A stretch of 64,000 bases of DNA from Neobacillus pocheonensis (GCA_023702235.1 JAMQCR010000003.1:334501-398500); one strand, 5' to 3'. Counted from the stretch's first letter, positions 8,875 through 19,004 are shown. The notes: generated from the sequence alone by a model not told the origin. Translations and numbers: made by a program.

Positions 8875-8912
8875 TAAGCAATAGCCTAATCTTATTGGCT
8901 GTTGCTTTTTTT
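8875..8912 (+). terminator. Terminator after the ASCH / membrane protein pair
   Basis: Imperfect stem AAGCAATAGCC / GGCTGTTGCTT with a short AT loop, followed by seven T. Confidence 0.85.
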
Positions 8913-8931
8913 ATTTACTAGCTTACTATTT

Positions 8932-8974
8932 TTTAGCGTTAAAATTTGTTTAAACGCTAAGGACGAAATTATAA
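8932..8974 (+). promoter_or_regulatory. ABC exporter promoter overlapped by an inverted repeat
   Basis: TATAAT at 8969-8974 with TTGTTT at 8945-8950 (18-bp spacer). A perfect inverted repeat TTAGCGTT-N12-AACGCTAA at 8932-8959 spans the -35 box, so a dimeric repressor bound here would block the promoter. No regulator gene is adjacent, so the protein is unknown. Confidence 0.55.
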
Positions 8975-9031
8975 TGAGAGTATTCCATTTCGACTTCCGA
9001 ATTACTTTTAACATGCAGGGGTGAACAAATC

Positions 9032-10759
9032 ATGAATTTTTTATCAAAATACGCAAGGAAGTATTGGAAGTTATTTAGTGTGGCTGTATTGTTTTTAACC
9101 TTTGAAGCCCTATGTGATTTGATGCAGCCAACGATTATGTCCAAAATTATCGATATCGGTGTTGCCAGGAAGGACATCCATTATGTGTTGAGAATGGGCG
9201 GACTAATGCTGGCTATTACCGCCTTCGGAGCTGTGTCCGCTTCAACAAGAAGTGTGGTGGCAAGCATTGTCTCACAAAATTTTGGAACAGAGCTTCGGTC
9301 TGATTTGTTTAAAAAAATTCAAACCCTGTCCTTTCGAAATATTGACCAATTTGACCGTGCTTCCTTAATTACACGGTTAACCAATGATGTGACACAGGTG
9401 CAGGTATTTGTGAATGGCTTAATGCGGGTATTTGTAAAGGCTCCGCTGTTGGCAATTGGCGGGTTAATCATGGCATCAAGATTAAATTTACGACTATCCA
9501 TTGTATTAGCAGTCGTTGTGCCGATTGTTGCGTTGTTAATCATCCTTAACATGAGATTTGGATTTCCGCTTTTCGCCCACGTTCAGAAGGCGTTAGACCG
9601 GGTAAACAGTGTGATGAGGGAATATTTATCCGGAGTTCGGGTTGTAAAAGCATTTAATCGTTTTGATGTCGAGGTTAGTAAATTTACAAAAGCGAATAAT
9701 CAATTTAGAGATCAATCCATTACCGCTAATCGTCTAATGTCCATTTTCAGCCCCTCTATTATGCTGACCGTTAACCTTGGTATTGTGGTTGTTCTGTGGA
9801 TTGGCGGTTTAGGGGTAAATACAGGTAATATTCAAGTTGGTCATATCATTGCATTTACCAACTATATGACGCAAATATTATTTTCGTTAATGATGATATC
9901 GATGGTATTTAATATGTTTGTAAGAGCAAGGACATCAGCTGTGAGAATTGGAGAAGTATTTTTGAAGGTCGACAATCAAACTTGGAAAGATGAAGCCGCC
10001 CTGCCATCTACTGAAAAAGGAAGAATTGACTTTGAAAATGTCTCCTTTTCTTATGATGGAACAAGCGGTGAACCAGTTTTAAAGAATATTAATCTCACCT
10101 GCTTGCCCGGTGAAACGGTCGGAATTATTGGCTCAACTGGGTCAGGGAAAAGTTCGCTTGTGGGGCTTATTCCGCGCTTTTACGATGTTAGCTCTGGAAC
10201 CATTAAAGTGGACGGAGAAGATATTCGTCATGTCAGTCCAAAAAATTTAAGGGACAAAATTGCGATTGTTCCACAAAAAACCGTTCTTTTCACAGGTAGT
10301 GTTGAGGAAAACATTCGTTGGGGAAAAGAGGATGCTAGTGAGGAAGAGGTTGTTTCAGCGGCATCTATTGCTGGAGCTCACGACTTTATTTCTGCTTCAC
10401 CTGAAAGCTACAAAACAATTATTGGGCAAGGCGGTGTTAATTTTTCTGGTGGTCAAAAGCAGCGACTTTCAATCGCAAGAGCATTAGTTAAAAAACCTGA
10501 GATTTTGATTCTAGATGATAGTACAAGTGCTGTCGACGTGGCAACAGAGGCAAAAATCAAGGAAGCCTTGAAGAAATATGCAAAAGGACTCACTTGTTTA
10601 CTGATTGCTCAGCGGATTACATCCATTATCGATGCCGATAGAATTGTTGTAATGGACCAAGGGGAAATCGTTGGGGTTGGAACACATGATAAACTAATTC
10701 ACGAGTGTAGGGTCTACCAGGAAATCTACCAATCGCAAATTGGTAAGGAGGTGCTATAG
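9032..10759 (+). CDS. ABC exporter half-transporter, subunit 1 (YfiB-like)
   Basis: 575-residue type IV ABC exporter half: N-terminal six-helix domain (about 1-310) and C-terminal nucleotide-binding domain. Walker A GSTGSGKSS near residues 365-375, signature NFSGGQKQR, then ILILDDSTSAVD: the residue after Walker B is Asp instead of the catalytic Glu, so this is the degenerate site typical of heterodimeric exporters such as B. subtilis BmrC or YfiB. The partner half starts on the very next base after its stop codon. Substrates are probably drugs or lipophilic compounds; inferred from family only. Confidence 0.9.
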   Translation: MNFLSKYARKYWKLFSVAVLFLTFEALCDLMQPTIMSKIIDIGVARKDIHYVLRMGGLMLAITAFGAVSASTRSVVASIVSQNFGTELRSDLFKKIQTLSFRNIDQFDRASLITRLTNDVTQVQVFVNGLMRVFVKAPLLAIGGLIMASRLNLRLSIVLAVVVPIVALLIILNMRFGFPLFAHVQKALDRVNSVMREYLSGVRVVKAFNRFDVEVSKFTKANNQFRDQSITANRLMSIFSPSIMLTVNLGIVVVLWIGGLGVNTGNIQVGHIIAFTNYMTQILFSLMMISMVFNMFVRARTSAVRIGEVFLKVDNQTWKDEAALPSTEKGRIDFENVSFSYDGTSGEPVLKNINLTCLPGETVGIIGSTGSGKSSLVGLIPRFYDVSSGTIKVDGEDIRHVSPKNLRDKIAIVPQKTVLFTGSVEENIRWGKEDASEEEVVSAASIAGAHDFISASPESYKTIIGQGGVNFSGGQKQRLSIARALVKKPEILILDDSTSAVDVATEAKIKEALKKYAKGLTCLLIAQRITSIIDADRIVVMDQGEIVGVGTHDKLIHECRVYQEIYQSQIGKEVL

Positions 10760-12627
10760 ATGTCGAAGAGTACAGAACAAACACCAAACAATCCACCTAT
10801 GCCGGCCCTCCAGGGAGACCGGGTGGTTTTGGAGGAGGAGCCTTTCGAAGAGGACCAGTTGTAAAACCAAAGAACTTTAAAGGGACACTAAGAAGGCTAT
10901 GGGATTACTTTGGGAAAGAAAGAAACATGCTGACATTTGTTTTTCTGTTTATTATCATCGATTCGGCACTTACCCTATCAGCACCTTATCTAATCGGTAA
11001 AGCAGTTGATGCAATGAGCCTGCATAAAGGGAAGGTTGATTTTGGATTACTTGAAATGACAATCGTGATTCTCATAGCTGCCTATTTCGGAGATGCCCTT
11101 CTTACCTTTTTGCAGGGGTGGCTAATGGCTGGGATATCCCAACGGATTGTAAAGAATTTAAGGGATCATCTTTTTAAAAAATTGCAAAAGCTGCCCATTG
11201 CCTTTTTTGATACACGTACACACGGGGAAATGATGAGCAGATTTACCAACGATATTGATAATGTGAGCAATACGATCTCCCAGTCAACGACACAGTTAAT
11301 GTCCGGTATTATTATCATTCTTGGGTCGTTAATTATGATGATCATTTTAAGCCCTATCTTGACATTAGCTAGCATCATTACTGTACCACTTGTGTTTTTA
11401 TTAACACGGACGATTGCCAAAAGGACTAGTGTGTTGTTTAAAGGTCAACAGGACCAGTTAGGGAAATTGAATGGACATATTGAGGAAACCGTTTCGGGAA
11501 TAGAAGTAGTAAAGGCATTTAATCATGAGGGAAAAGTAATAGAGGAATTTGAAGAGGCGAATACATTGCTTCGTGATGTTGGATTGAAGGCTCAAATTTG
11601 GTCAGGCTTTCTTATGCCCATCATGAATGTGATCAATAATCTTGGCTTTACCCTTGTCGCAGTTGTCGGAGGAATCCTCGCCGTAAAAAGTTTGGTCACG
11701 GTTGGAGTGATAGCGAGCTTCATTACCTACTCAAGGCAGTTTGTCAGACCGCTCAATGATCTGGCTAATATTTTTAACGTTTTGCAGTCGGGTGTGGCCG
11801 GGGCTGAGCGGGTCTTTGAAATTTTGGATGAGCAAGAGGAGATTGCCGATTGGCCAGGTTCTGTAGCATTGGAAAATCCAAAAGGCCATGTCGTTTTTGA
11901 AGATGTCAGCTTTGGTTACCGACCGGATGTGCCAATTTTAAAGAATATTAGCTTTGAATCAATGGTCGGAAGCAGTACAGCACTTGTTGGACCCACCGGT
12001 GCGGGCAAGACCACGATTGTAAATCTGCTTACGAGATTTTACGATGTTACGAGAGGGAAAATTCTCCTTGATGGCCGTGATATTCGCGAATATACAAGGG
12101 ATAGTTTACGAAGATGCTTTGGCTTCGTCCTTCAGGATACGTACTTGTTTTCAGGAACAATCAAAGACAATATTAAGTACGGGAAACCAAATGCAACCGA
12201 TGTGGAAGTTGAAACAGCAGCGAAGATGGCAAATGCTGATGCTTTTATCAGGCGGCTGCCAAACCAATATGAAACAGAACTATCAGAAAATGGCGGGAAT
12301 CTCAGTCAAGGGCAGCGTCAGCTGTTAGCAATCGCCAGGGTAATCTTAGCGAAACCATCGTTACTTATTTTAGACGAGGCTACGAGCAGCATCGACACAC
12401 GTACCGAGATCCATATTCAAGAAGCATTGCTGACTTTAATGGAGGACCGCACCAGCTTTATCATTGCCCACCGCTTGAATACCATCCGTGATGCCGACAC
12501 TATCATGGTCATTGATCAGGGGAAAATTCTTGAACAGGGTAGTCACGATAGCTTAATGAATCAACAGGGCCGATATTACAACATGTTTTTTAATCAGTTT
12601 AAGAACGTAGAAGGCGCACTGGATTGA
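10760..12627 (+). CDS. ABC exporter half-transporter, subunit 2 (YfiC-like), frame broken near 10804
   Basis: About 622 residues. Membrane domain with six helices, then Walker A GPTGAGKT near residue 410, signature LSQGQRQL and a canonical ILDEATSS with catalytic Glu, complementing the degenerate site of subunit 1. The real start is ATG 10760 with TAAGGAGGTG upstream, adjoining the previous stop codon. Reading from it, the frame breaks at CCGGCCCTCC (10802-10811); adding one base (CCGGGCCC) restores a Pro/Gly-rich leader (PGPPGRPGGFGGGAF) that runs straight into the downstream frame. Without repair the frame would begin at ATG 10927. I treat the break as a sequence error. Confidence 0.85.
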
Positions 12628-12638
12628 ATCACGAGAGA

Positions 12639-12670
12639 AGAGAGAATGCAAATTACATTCTCTCTTTTTT
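12639..12670 (+). terminator. Terminator of the ABC exporter operon
   Basis: Perfect 10-bp stem AGAGAGAATG / CATTCTCTCT, 7-nt loop, then TTTTT. Confidence 0.9.
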
Positions 12671-12702
12671 GTGTGATTATGAAGGTTAAGTTGTATTTTG
12701 TG

Positions 12703-12731
12703 GTGACAAGTGTAAAGACAACTGCTAGAAT
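12703..12731 (+). promoter_or_regulatory. Promoter of the NiaP-like gene with a candidate operator in its spacer
   Basis: GTGACA (12703-12708), 17-bp spacer, TAGAAT (12726-12731). The spacer holds TGTAAAGACA (12711-12720), part of an imperfect dyad. It resembles the TGTnTTTACA-type sites I associate with niacin repressor NiaR, which would fit the downstream gene, but I cannot confirm that match here. Confidence 0.4.
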
Positions 12732-12823
12732 ACTAATTGTTTAATAACTAAACATTCCCTCATTGTAAAAAAATCCACTCTGGGAATAATAACGTAAATA
12801 GTTGGTACTAGCAGGAGGTATAT

Positions 12824-14024
12824 ATGAACAATAAAAAGGAAGTTTCAGAGCGGAGATTGCTCGGAATTGCCGGGATGGGCTGGATGTTTGATGCAATGGA
12901 TGTAGGAATGCTCTCCTTCATTATTGCGGCTTTGAAAGTAGAATGGAATTTATCAGCAGAACAAATGGGCTGGATTGGAAGTATCAATTCAATTGGAATG
13001 GCAATTGGGGCACTAATTTTTGGGTTAATGGCAGATCGAATTGGCGGAAGAAAGTCTTTATCCTTACCTTATTATTATTTTCAATCGGCAGCGGAGCATC
13101 CGCATTTGCTACGACCCTAACCGTATTCTTAGTCTTTCGATTTATTATTGGTATGGGACTTGGTGGTGAACTTCCTGTCGCTTCCACGCTCGTTTCAGAA
13201 AGTGTTGCGATGGAAAAGCGAGGGAGAATTGTTGTCCTGCTTGAAAGCTTTTGGGCAGTCGGCTGGCTGATTGCTGCTCTCATCTCTTATTTCGTCATTC
13301 CAAAGTATGGCTGGCAAATTGCGATGGTAATCAGTGCGATTCCAGCCCTTTACGCCCTTTACTTAAGACTAGATTTACCAGATTCCCCCCGCTTTACGGC
13401 GGTAAAGAGAAAAGAAAGAGTCTCAACTTTACAAGGGATAGCAAAATTGTGGTCTAAGGAGCATAGCCGCCAGACCTCGATGCTGTGGATTGTTTGGTTT
13501 TGTGTCGTCTTCTCCTATTATGGCATGTTTTTATGGCTTCCAAGCGTGATGGTCATGAAAGGCTTTAGTTTAATTAAGGGTTTTGAATATGTCTTGATTA
13601 TGACATTAGCGCAATTACCGGGTTATTTTACGGCCGCATGGTTTATTGAAAAATTCGGACGGAAATTCGTATTAGTGGTTTATTTGATCGGTACCGCTGT
13701 CAGCGCTTATTTCTTTGGAACAGCGAATTCAACCGCTTTATTACTGGTATCAGGAATCCTCTTATCCTTCTTTAACTTGGGGGCATGGGGCCTGTACGCG
13801 TACACGCCTGAACAGTATCCAACGATGATCCGTGGCACTGGTACGGGTATGCCGCTTCCTTTGGACGCATCGGAGGAGTTTTGGGGCCATTGTTAGTAGG
13901 CTATCTTGTTGCCCAAAAAACGTCGATTTCAGCCATTTTTACGATCTTTTGTATATCCGTCTTGATAGGAGCATTCGCGGTTTTATTTTTAGGAAAAGAA
14001 ACAAAGAAAAAAGAATTAGTATAA
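12824..14024 (+). CDS. MFS transporter, NiaP/YceI-like (niacin uptake?), two frame breaks
   Basis: About 400 residues, twelve transmembrane helices, major facilitator superfamily. N-terminal GMGWMFDAMDVGMLSFIIAA and GWIGSINSIGMAIGA resemble B. subtilis NiaP (YceI), a niacin carrier; specificity is inferred. Frame breaks: at ATTGGCGG (13041-13048), where adding C (GGCC) gives the canonical MFS motif DRIGRKK; and at GTATGCCGC (13848-13856), where adding G (GGCC) restores GMAAAFGRIGG and a normal end at 14024. AGGAGG precedes ATG 12824. Single gene with its own terminator. Both breaks look like sequence errors. Confidence 0.75.
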
Positions 14025-14036
14025 TTTTTAAGTGAG

Positions 14037-14065
14037 AGATTCCTATTCAGGAATCTTTTTTTTTA
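14037..14065 (+). terminator. Terminator after the MFS gene
   Basis: Perfect stem AGATTCCT / AGGAATCT, loop ATTC, long T run. Confidence 0.9.
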
Positions 14066-14350
14066 TCTCTTTCATTTGGATGAAATTTTTTTTGAAAAAA
14101 TGTTTTAAAATGCATATATCCTTATATCTAACCAGTTTTTAACAACTGAATAGGATATATACCCTATTTAGACAATAAATAACGGAAAATTTATTTTTTT
14201 CTAAATTATATTAAAATAATGCACAATACTACTAGACGAATAGAAAAATATTTTGTACAATGTTTTCAGAATATTATTTTTTTTTAAAACAATAAAACAA
14301 TTAGTATTGGGTTTTTCAGTAAAAACTATATAGCAAACAGGGGGTATAAC
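14066..14350 (+). promoter_or_regulatory. livJ upstream region with CodY-like box and an inverted repeat
   Basis: Very AT-rich leader of the liv operon. TGTTTTCAGAATATT at 14261-14275 matches the CodY consensus AATTTTCWGAAAATT at 12 of 15 positions; CodY senses branched-chain amino acids, so control of their importer is plausible. An inverted repeat ATATATCCT (14114-14122) / AGGATATAT (14152-14160) may be another operator. No clear -35/-10 pair could be fixed. AGGGGG serves as ribosome site. Confidence 0.4.
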
Positions 14351-15532
14351 ATGAAAAAGAAGAAGGTAGCTAGTATTTTTGCATCACTATTGGTTACAGC
14401 TGGTGTAATGGCAGGATGTAGTTCTACGACAAGTGGTAGTAGCAGTAGTAGTAACGATGGTGGAACAATTAAAATCGGGGAGAACCTTGAACTATCCGGT
14501 GGTGTTGCCTCTTACGGTCAATCGATTGAACAAGGGGTCCAATTAGCATTGGATGAAATCAACAAAAAAGGTGTTAATGGTAAGAAGTTAGAACTAGTTA
14601 AGGTAGACAACAAATCAGACGCAGCGGAAGCAACAAGCGGTGCAATCAAGCTCGTCAGCCAAGATAAAGTTTCAGCAATCATCGGTGCCGCTACAAGTAC
14701 CGATACATTGGCACAGGTACAGATTGCTCAAGATAACAAAGTTCCTTTATTAACTCCAACTGGAACAAATCCAACCGTTACATATAAAGACGGCAAGTTA
14801 AATGATTATGTTTTCCGTACTTGCTTCATTGACCCATTCCAAGGTACAGTGGCAGCTAACTTTGCATCAAATAAATTAAATGTTAAGACAGCTGCGGTTC
14901 TTATTGATAGCTCAAGCGATTACGCAAAAGGTCTTGCTGCCTCCTTCAAATCAGCATTTAAGAAAAATGGCGGAAGCATTGTATCCGAAGAAGCATATGT
15001 AGCAAAGGATACTGATTTCCATGCTACATTGACACGTATTAAAGCCCAAAATCCTGCGTTCGTCTTCCTACCAGGATACTACGAAGAAGTAGGTTTAATT
15101 GTTAAACAAGCTCGTGAAATTGGCTTGAATGTTCCATTTATGGGCGGCGATGGCTGGGATTCTCCTAAACTAGTAGAAATCGCTGGTGCAGCTCCGCTAA
15201 ATAATACTTATATTACAAACCATTATTCTTCTGGAGACTCAGATCCGAAGGTTCAAGATTTCGTTAAAGCATTCAAAGCCAAGTATAATGGAAATTCTCC
15301 TGATGCATTTAATGCTTTAGGTTATGATTCAGCTTACTTCCTTGCAGATGCAATTAAGCGTGCTGGCTCAAGCGATCCTAAGAAGATTCAAGAAGCACTT
15401 GTTAAAACGAATAGTCTTCAACTAGTATCTGGCACTATGAAGCTTGATAAAAACCATGATCCAATCAAATCTGCTGTTATTCTTGAATACAAAGACGGCA
15501 AACAAGTATTTAACACAAAGGTAAACCCTTAA
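14351..15532 (+). CDS. livJ: Branched-chain amino-acid ABC transporter, substrate-binding lipoprotein
   Basis: 393-residue extracytoplasmic receptor. Signal peptide with lipobox VMAGC (lipidated Cys23), a Ser-rich linker, then a Leu/Ile/Val-binding (Peripla_BP_6) fold: IKIGENLELSGGVASYGQSI, AIIGAATSTDTLA, VPLLTPTGTNP, FLPGYYEEVGL and NALGYDSAYFLADAI. First gene of livJHMGF. A strong hairpin follows it, which probably lets the binding protein be made in excess of the permease. Confidence 0.93.
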   Translation: MKKKKVASIFASLLVTAGVMAGCSSTTSGSSSSSNDGGTIKIGENLELSGGVASYGQSIEQGVQLALDEINKKGVNGKKLELVKVDNKSDAAEATSGAIKLVSQDKVSAIIGAATSTDTLAQVQIAQDNKVPLLTPTGTNPTVTYKDGKLNDYVFRTCFIDPFQGTVAANFASNKLNVKTAAVLIDSSSDYAKGLAASFKSAFKKNGGSIVSEEAYVAKDTDFHATLTRIKAQNPAFVFLPGYYEEVGLIVKQAREIGLNVPFMGGDGWDSPKLVEIAGAAPLNNTYITNHYSSGDSDPKVQDFVKAFKAKYNGNSPDAFNALGYDSAYFLADAIKRAGSSDPKKIQEALVKTNSLQLVSGTMKLDKNHDPIKSAVILEYKDGKQVFNTKVNP

Positions 15533-15550
15533 TTCTATAACGGACAAAAT

Positions 15551-15579
15551 GAATAGGGAGAATCAATTTCTCCCTATTC
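15551..15579 (+). terminator. Intercistronic hairpin between livJ and livH
   Basis: Near-perfect 12-bp stem GAATAGGGAGAA / TTCTCCCTATTC with a 5-nt loop and no strong T run. More likely a partial terminator or RNA-stabilising hairpin than a full stop, since livHMGF lack another clear promoter. Confidence 0.6.
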
Positions 15580-15607
15580 CAATTTAGAGAGAAGAAATTA
15601 GAGAATG

Positions 15608-15659
15608 GTCTAGCTATAGCGCTTAGCATCGAAAATCATAAGGCGCTTTTGCTTTTCTC
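15608..15659 (-). repeat. Degenerate copy of the dispersed hairpin repeat
   Basis: Reads on the minus strand as GAAAAGC..AGCGCCTTA ... TAAGCGCTATAGCTAGACC, matching the conserved ends (GAAAAGCGnAAGCGCC and GGCGCTGGAGCTRGACA) of the repeats at 19005, 30831, 41033, 52366 and 60192. Lies between livJ and livH. Confidence 0.55.
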
Positions 15660-15676
15660 ATTAAGGAGTGTAGGAC

Positions 15677-16555
15677 ATGGAACTGATACAGCAGTTAGTC
15701 AATGGGGTTTCCTTAGGCAGTATCTATGCGTTAATCGCCCTTGGCTATACAATGGTTTACGGCATTGTAAAATTGATCAACTTTGCCCATGGAGATGTCT
15801 TCATGGTCGGTGCATTTATAGGTTTTTATGCGATTGTTAAATTACACATTGGATTTTTCCCAGCATTAATTATATCGATGGTTATATGTGCCTTATTAGG
15901 AGTTCTTATTGAGCGGATTGCTTATAAGCCGCTAAGGAATGCGACAAGGATTGCTGCACTCATAACGGCAATTGGGGTTTCGTTATTCATGGAATATGGA
16001 ACAATTTATGTTCGCGGCGCACAGCCGGAAGCATATCCAAGCAATATTGTTCCGGATGCAAGCATCAATCTTTTTGGGGTAAAAATTAGCAGCCAATCAT
16101 TATTAATTTTAGGTATTTCTGTTTTCCTCATGATCTTACTCCAGTTTATCGTTCATAAAACAAAAATTGGTAAAGCGATGCGGGCTGTATCACACGATAT
16201 GGATGCAGCAAGACTAATGGGTATTAATGTCAATAACACGATTTCCGCAACATTTGCCATTGGTTCGGCTCTTGCCGGTGCAGCGGGAGTGATTTTTGGT
16301 ATGTACTACACCAAAATTGAACCGTTAATGGGAATTATTCCAGGGCTTAAAGCCTTTGTTGCTGCTGTTTTAGGCGGTATCGGCATCATACCTGGTGCAA
16401 TGGTCGGCGGCTTGCTATTGGGGGTAATTGAGTCACTTGTTAGTGCACTGGGGTACTCACTATGGCGTGATGGCGTAGCGTTTGTTGTCCTGATCTTAAT
16501 CTTAATTTTCCGCCCATCGGGATTATTTGGTAAAAATGTCAAGGAAAAGGTGTAG
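15677..16555 (+). CDS. livH: Branched-chain amino-acid ABC transporter permease LivH
   Basis: 292-residue membrane permease with about eight hydrophobic helices. Family motifs: GVSLGSIYALIALGYTMVYG at the N-terminus, INFAHGDVFMVGAF and RAVSHDMDAARLMGINVN (the coupling loop for the ATPases). TAAGGAGTG lies ahead of ATG. Pairs with LivM to form the membrane channel fed by LivJ. Next gene 13 bp downstream. Confidence 0.93.
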   Translation: MELIQQLVNGVSLGSIYALIALGYTMVYGIVKLINFAHGDVFMVGAFIGFYAIVKLHIGFFPALIISMVICALLGVLIERIAYKPLRNATRIAALITAIGVSLFMEYGTIYVRGAQPEAYPSNIVPDASINLFGVKISSQSLLILGISVFLMILLQFIVHKTKIGKAMRAVSHDMDAARLMGINVNNTISATFAIGSALAGAAGVIFGMYYTKIEPLMGIIPGLKAFVAAVLGGIGIIPGAMVGGLLLGVIESLVSALGYSLWRDGVAFVVLILILIFRPSGLFGKNVKEKV

Positions 16556-16568
16556 GGGGGCTTAAGCG

Positions 16569-17544
16569 ATGACTATAATCAAACATGCAAAAGGATTTTG
16601 GGGCTCAATCGTCTTAGCCGTTATTTTTTCAGTAGTGGTGCAATTTTTAATTACTGGAGAAATATTGAACCAATTCTACGTAAACACGTTAATTTTTATC
16701 GGAATTAATATTATTCTTGCTGCTAGTCTTCATTTAATTATTGGGATTACAGGGCAATTTTCAATTGGACATGCCGGTTTTCTCGCTGTTGGAGCGTATG
16801 CTTCCGCTATTTTCACTATGAAATTGCAAATGCCCTTTCCGGTGGGACTATTGGCTGGTGGTGTGGCAGCGGCAATAGCTGGTCTAATAATTGGGATCCC
16901 AACCCTACGTTTAAGAGGAGACTATCTAGCGATTGCTACCCTTGGTTTTGGAGAAATTGTAAGGATTGTATTTTTAAATATTGATTATATCGGCGGGGGC
17001 CAGTGGAATGACAGTATCCCATTTAACTACGTGGCCATGGCTCATTGCATGTGTGATCATAACAATCGTTGTCATTGTGAACTTTACGAATTCCACACAT
17101 GGACGTGCATGTATTTCGATTCGTGAAAATGAAATTGCAGCGGATGCGATGGGGATTAATACGACTTATTACAAAGTTGCTGCATTTGCTATCGGTGCCT
17201 TTTTTGCGGGTATTGCTGGCGGATTGTGGGCACATAATTTTTACATTATTCAGCCGACAAACTTTGGATTTTTGAAATCCTTTGATATTTTAATTTTTGT
17301 TGTCCTTGGCGGTTTAGGAAGCATGTCTGGTGCCGTTGTTGCTGCGATTCTGTTGACGATTATTTCTACCTATCTGCAGGATTTCCCGGAATTGCGAATG
17401 ATCATCTATAGCTTAGTGCTAATTGTTATGATGCTTTACCGTCCACAAGGTCTGTTAGGGACAAGAGAATTAACCTCATTCTTTAAAGGTAGGAAATCCG
17501 TTAAAGGAGGAGTGCAAGATGAAAGCAAACAAACTGTTGCTTAA
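16569..17544 (+). CDS. livM: Branched-chain amino-acid ABC transporter permease LivM, frame broken near 16995
   Basis: About 325 residues, second permease. Seen: ITGQFSIGHAGFLAVGAYAS, PTLRLRGDYLAIATLGFGEI, coupling loop SIRENEIAADAMGINTTYYK and a normal end. The frame breaks at GGCGGGGGCCAG (16992-17003): removing one G (or adding two) joins DYIGG directly to ASGMTVSHLTTWPW. The site contains GGCC, like most other breaks here. The stop lies 26 bp inside livG, a translational-coupling overlap. Likely functional in the cell. Confidence 0.85.
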
Positions 17545-18296
17545 AGTAGACAATGTTGGAATTCGCTTTGGCGGTTTAAAGGCGGTCTCTGATGTAAATC
17601 TCCATTTAAATCAAGGGGAATTGATCGGTCTGATTGGTCCAAATGGTGCGGGTAAGACGACATTTTTCAACCTTTTAACCGGTGTTTATGTACCTACTGA
17701 AGGGAGCATCGAGTTGGATGGTGAAAGATTAAATGGGCTGGCACCATTTAAAATAACCAAAAAGGGAATTAGCCGTACGTTCCAAAACATTCGGTTGTTT
17801 AGTGAATTATCAGTTCTTGATAATGTAAAAGTTGCTTATCATTCCCTTGCAAAGCATTCGATCCTTAGTTCTATTTTTCGCCTTCCCCCCACTTTTCCGG
17901 TGAAAAGGAAATGGAGAAAAAGGCATTGAATTCTTGAAAATCTTCAAGCTTGAAAATTTCATGCATGAAAAGGCAAAGAACTTGCCATATGGGCAGCAAC
18001 GTCGTCTAGAAATTGCCAGAGCACTTGCTGCTAACCCGAAATTGTTGTTGCTTGATGAACCTGCAGCAGGGATGAATCCACAGGAAACGGAAGAATTAAT
18101 GAACTTAATTGCGTTGATTCGTGAAAGGTTCTCCTTAACAATCCTATTAATTGAACATGACATGCCCCTAGTTATGGGAGTGTGTGAACGAATATATGTA
18201 CTTGATTCCGGTCAGTTGATTGCCGAAGGTGCTCCCGAGGATATTAGGAACAATCCAAAAGTCATCAAAGCGTACCTTGGCGAGGAGGTTTCATAA
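17519..18296 (+). CDS. livG: Branched-chain amino-acid ABC transporter ATPase LivG, two frame breaks
   Basis: About 259 residues. Walker A GPNGAGKTT near residue 42, then GISRTFQNIRLF; after the breaks LPYGQQRRLEIARAL (signature) and LLLLDEPAAGMNP (Walker B). The breaks sit close together: TCGCCTTCC near 17879-17887 (or the C run 17885-17890), repaired by one added base, and AAGGCATTG (17921-17928), where GGCC gives KKAIEFLKIF. RBS AAAGGAGGAG. The stop codon overlaps the livF start (TAATG). Confidence 0.85.
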
Positions 18297-19003
18297 TGCT
18301 AAAAATAAATGATATCAATGTCTATTATGGTAATATTCATGCATTAAAGGGCGTTTCCCTTGATATAAATGAAGGTGAAATTGTAACTCTGATTGGAGCA
18401 AATGGCGCCGGTAAAAGCACGCTGTTAAAAACGATCTCCGGTTTACTTAAACCAAAGAATGGTGCAATTACCTTTGAGGGACAATCGATAGCTGGTAAGG
18501 TTGCACAAGCAATCGTCAAACAGGGATTATCTCATGTTCCCGAAGGTCGTCGAGTATTCTCCAATATGACGGTTGAGGAAAATCTTGAATTAGGCGCCTA
18601 TTTACGAAAAGATAAACAAGGAATTCGTGAGGATTTTGAAAAGGTCTATCAGCTGTTCCCACGCCTGCTTGAGCGCCGTAAGCAGCTTTCTGGAACCCTT
18701 TCAGGAGGCGAACAGCAAATGCTCGCGATGGGTCGTGCTTTGATGGCTCGCCCGCGTCTGCTGCTGTTAGACGAGCCGTCAATGGGCCTTGCACCGCTTT
18801 TAGTTAAAACCATTTTCCGGATTATTGAAGAAATCAATAAAAGCGGGACAACGATTCTTTTAGTAGAGCAAAACGCCAATATGGCTCTATCAATTGCCGA
18901 TCGTGCGTATGTTATTGAAACAGGAAGAATTGTTTTATCCGGAACATCCGATGAACTCAATCAAAGCGACCAGATTAGAAGTGCCTATCTGGGCGGGCAT
19001 TAA
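18296..19003 (+). CDS. livF: Branched-chain amino-acid ABC transporter ATPase LivF
   Basis: 235-residue ATPase, intact. Walker A GANGAGKST near residues 37-45, GLSHVPEGRRVFSNMTVEEN, signature LSGGEQQML, Walker B LLLLDEPSMGLAP and the switch VEQNANMAL. Starts one base into the livG stop codon. Last gene of livJHMGF; a dispersed repeat and then a terminator follow. Confidence 0.95.
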   Translation: MLKINDINVYYGNIHALKGVSLDINEGEIVTLIGANGAGKSTLLKTISGLLKPKNGAITFEGQSIAGKVAQAIVKQGLSHVPEGRRVFSNMTVEENLELGAYLRKDKQGIREDFEKVYQLFPRLLERRKQLSGTLSGGEQQMLAMGRALMARPRLLLLDEPSMGLAPLLVKTIFRIIEEINKSGTTILLVEQNANMALSIADRAYVIETGRIVLSGTSDELNQSDQIRSAYLGGH

Positions 19004-19004
19004 A

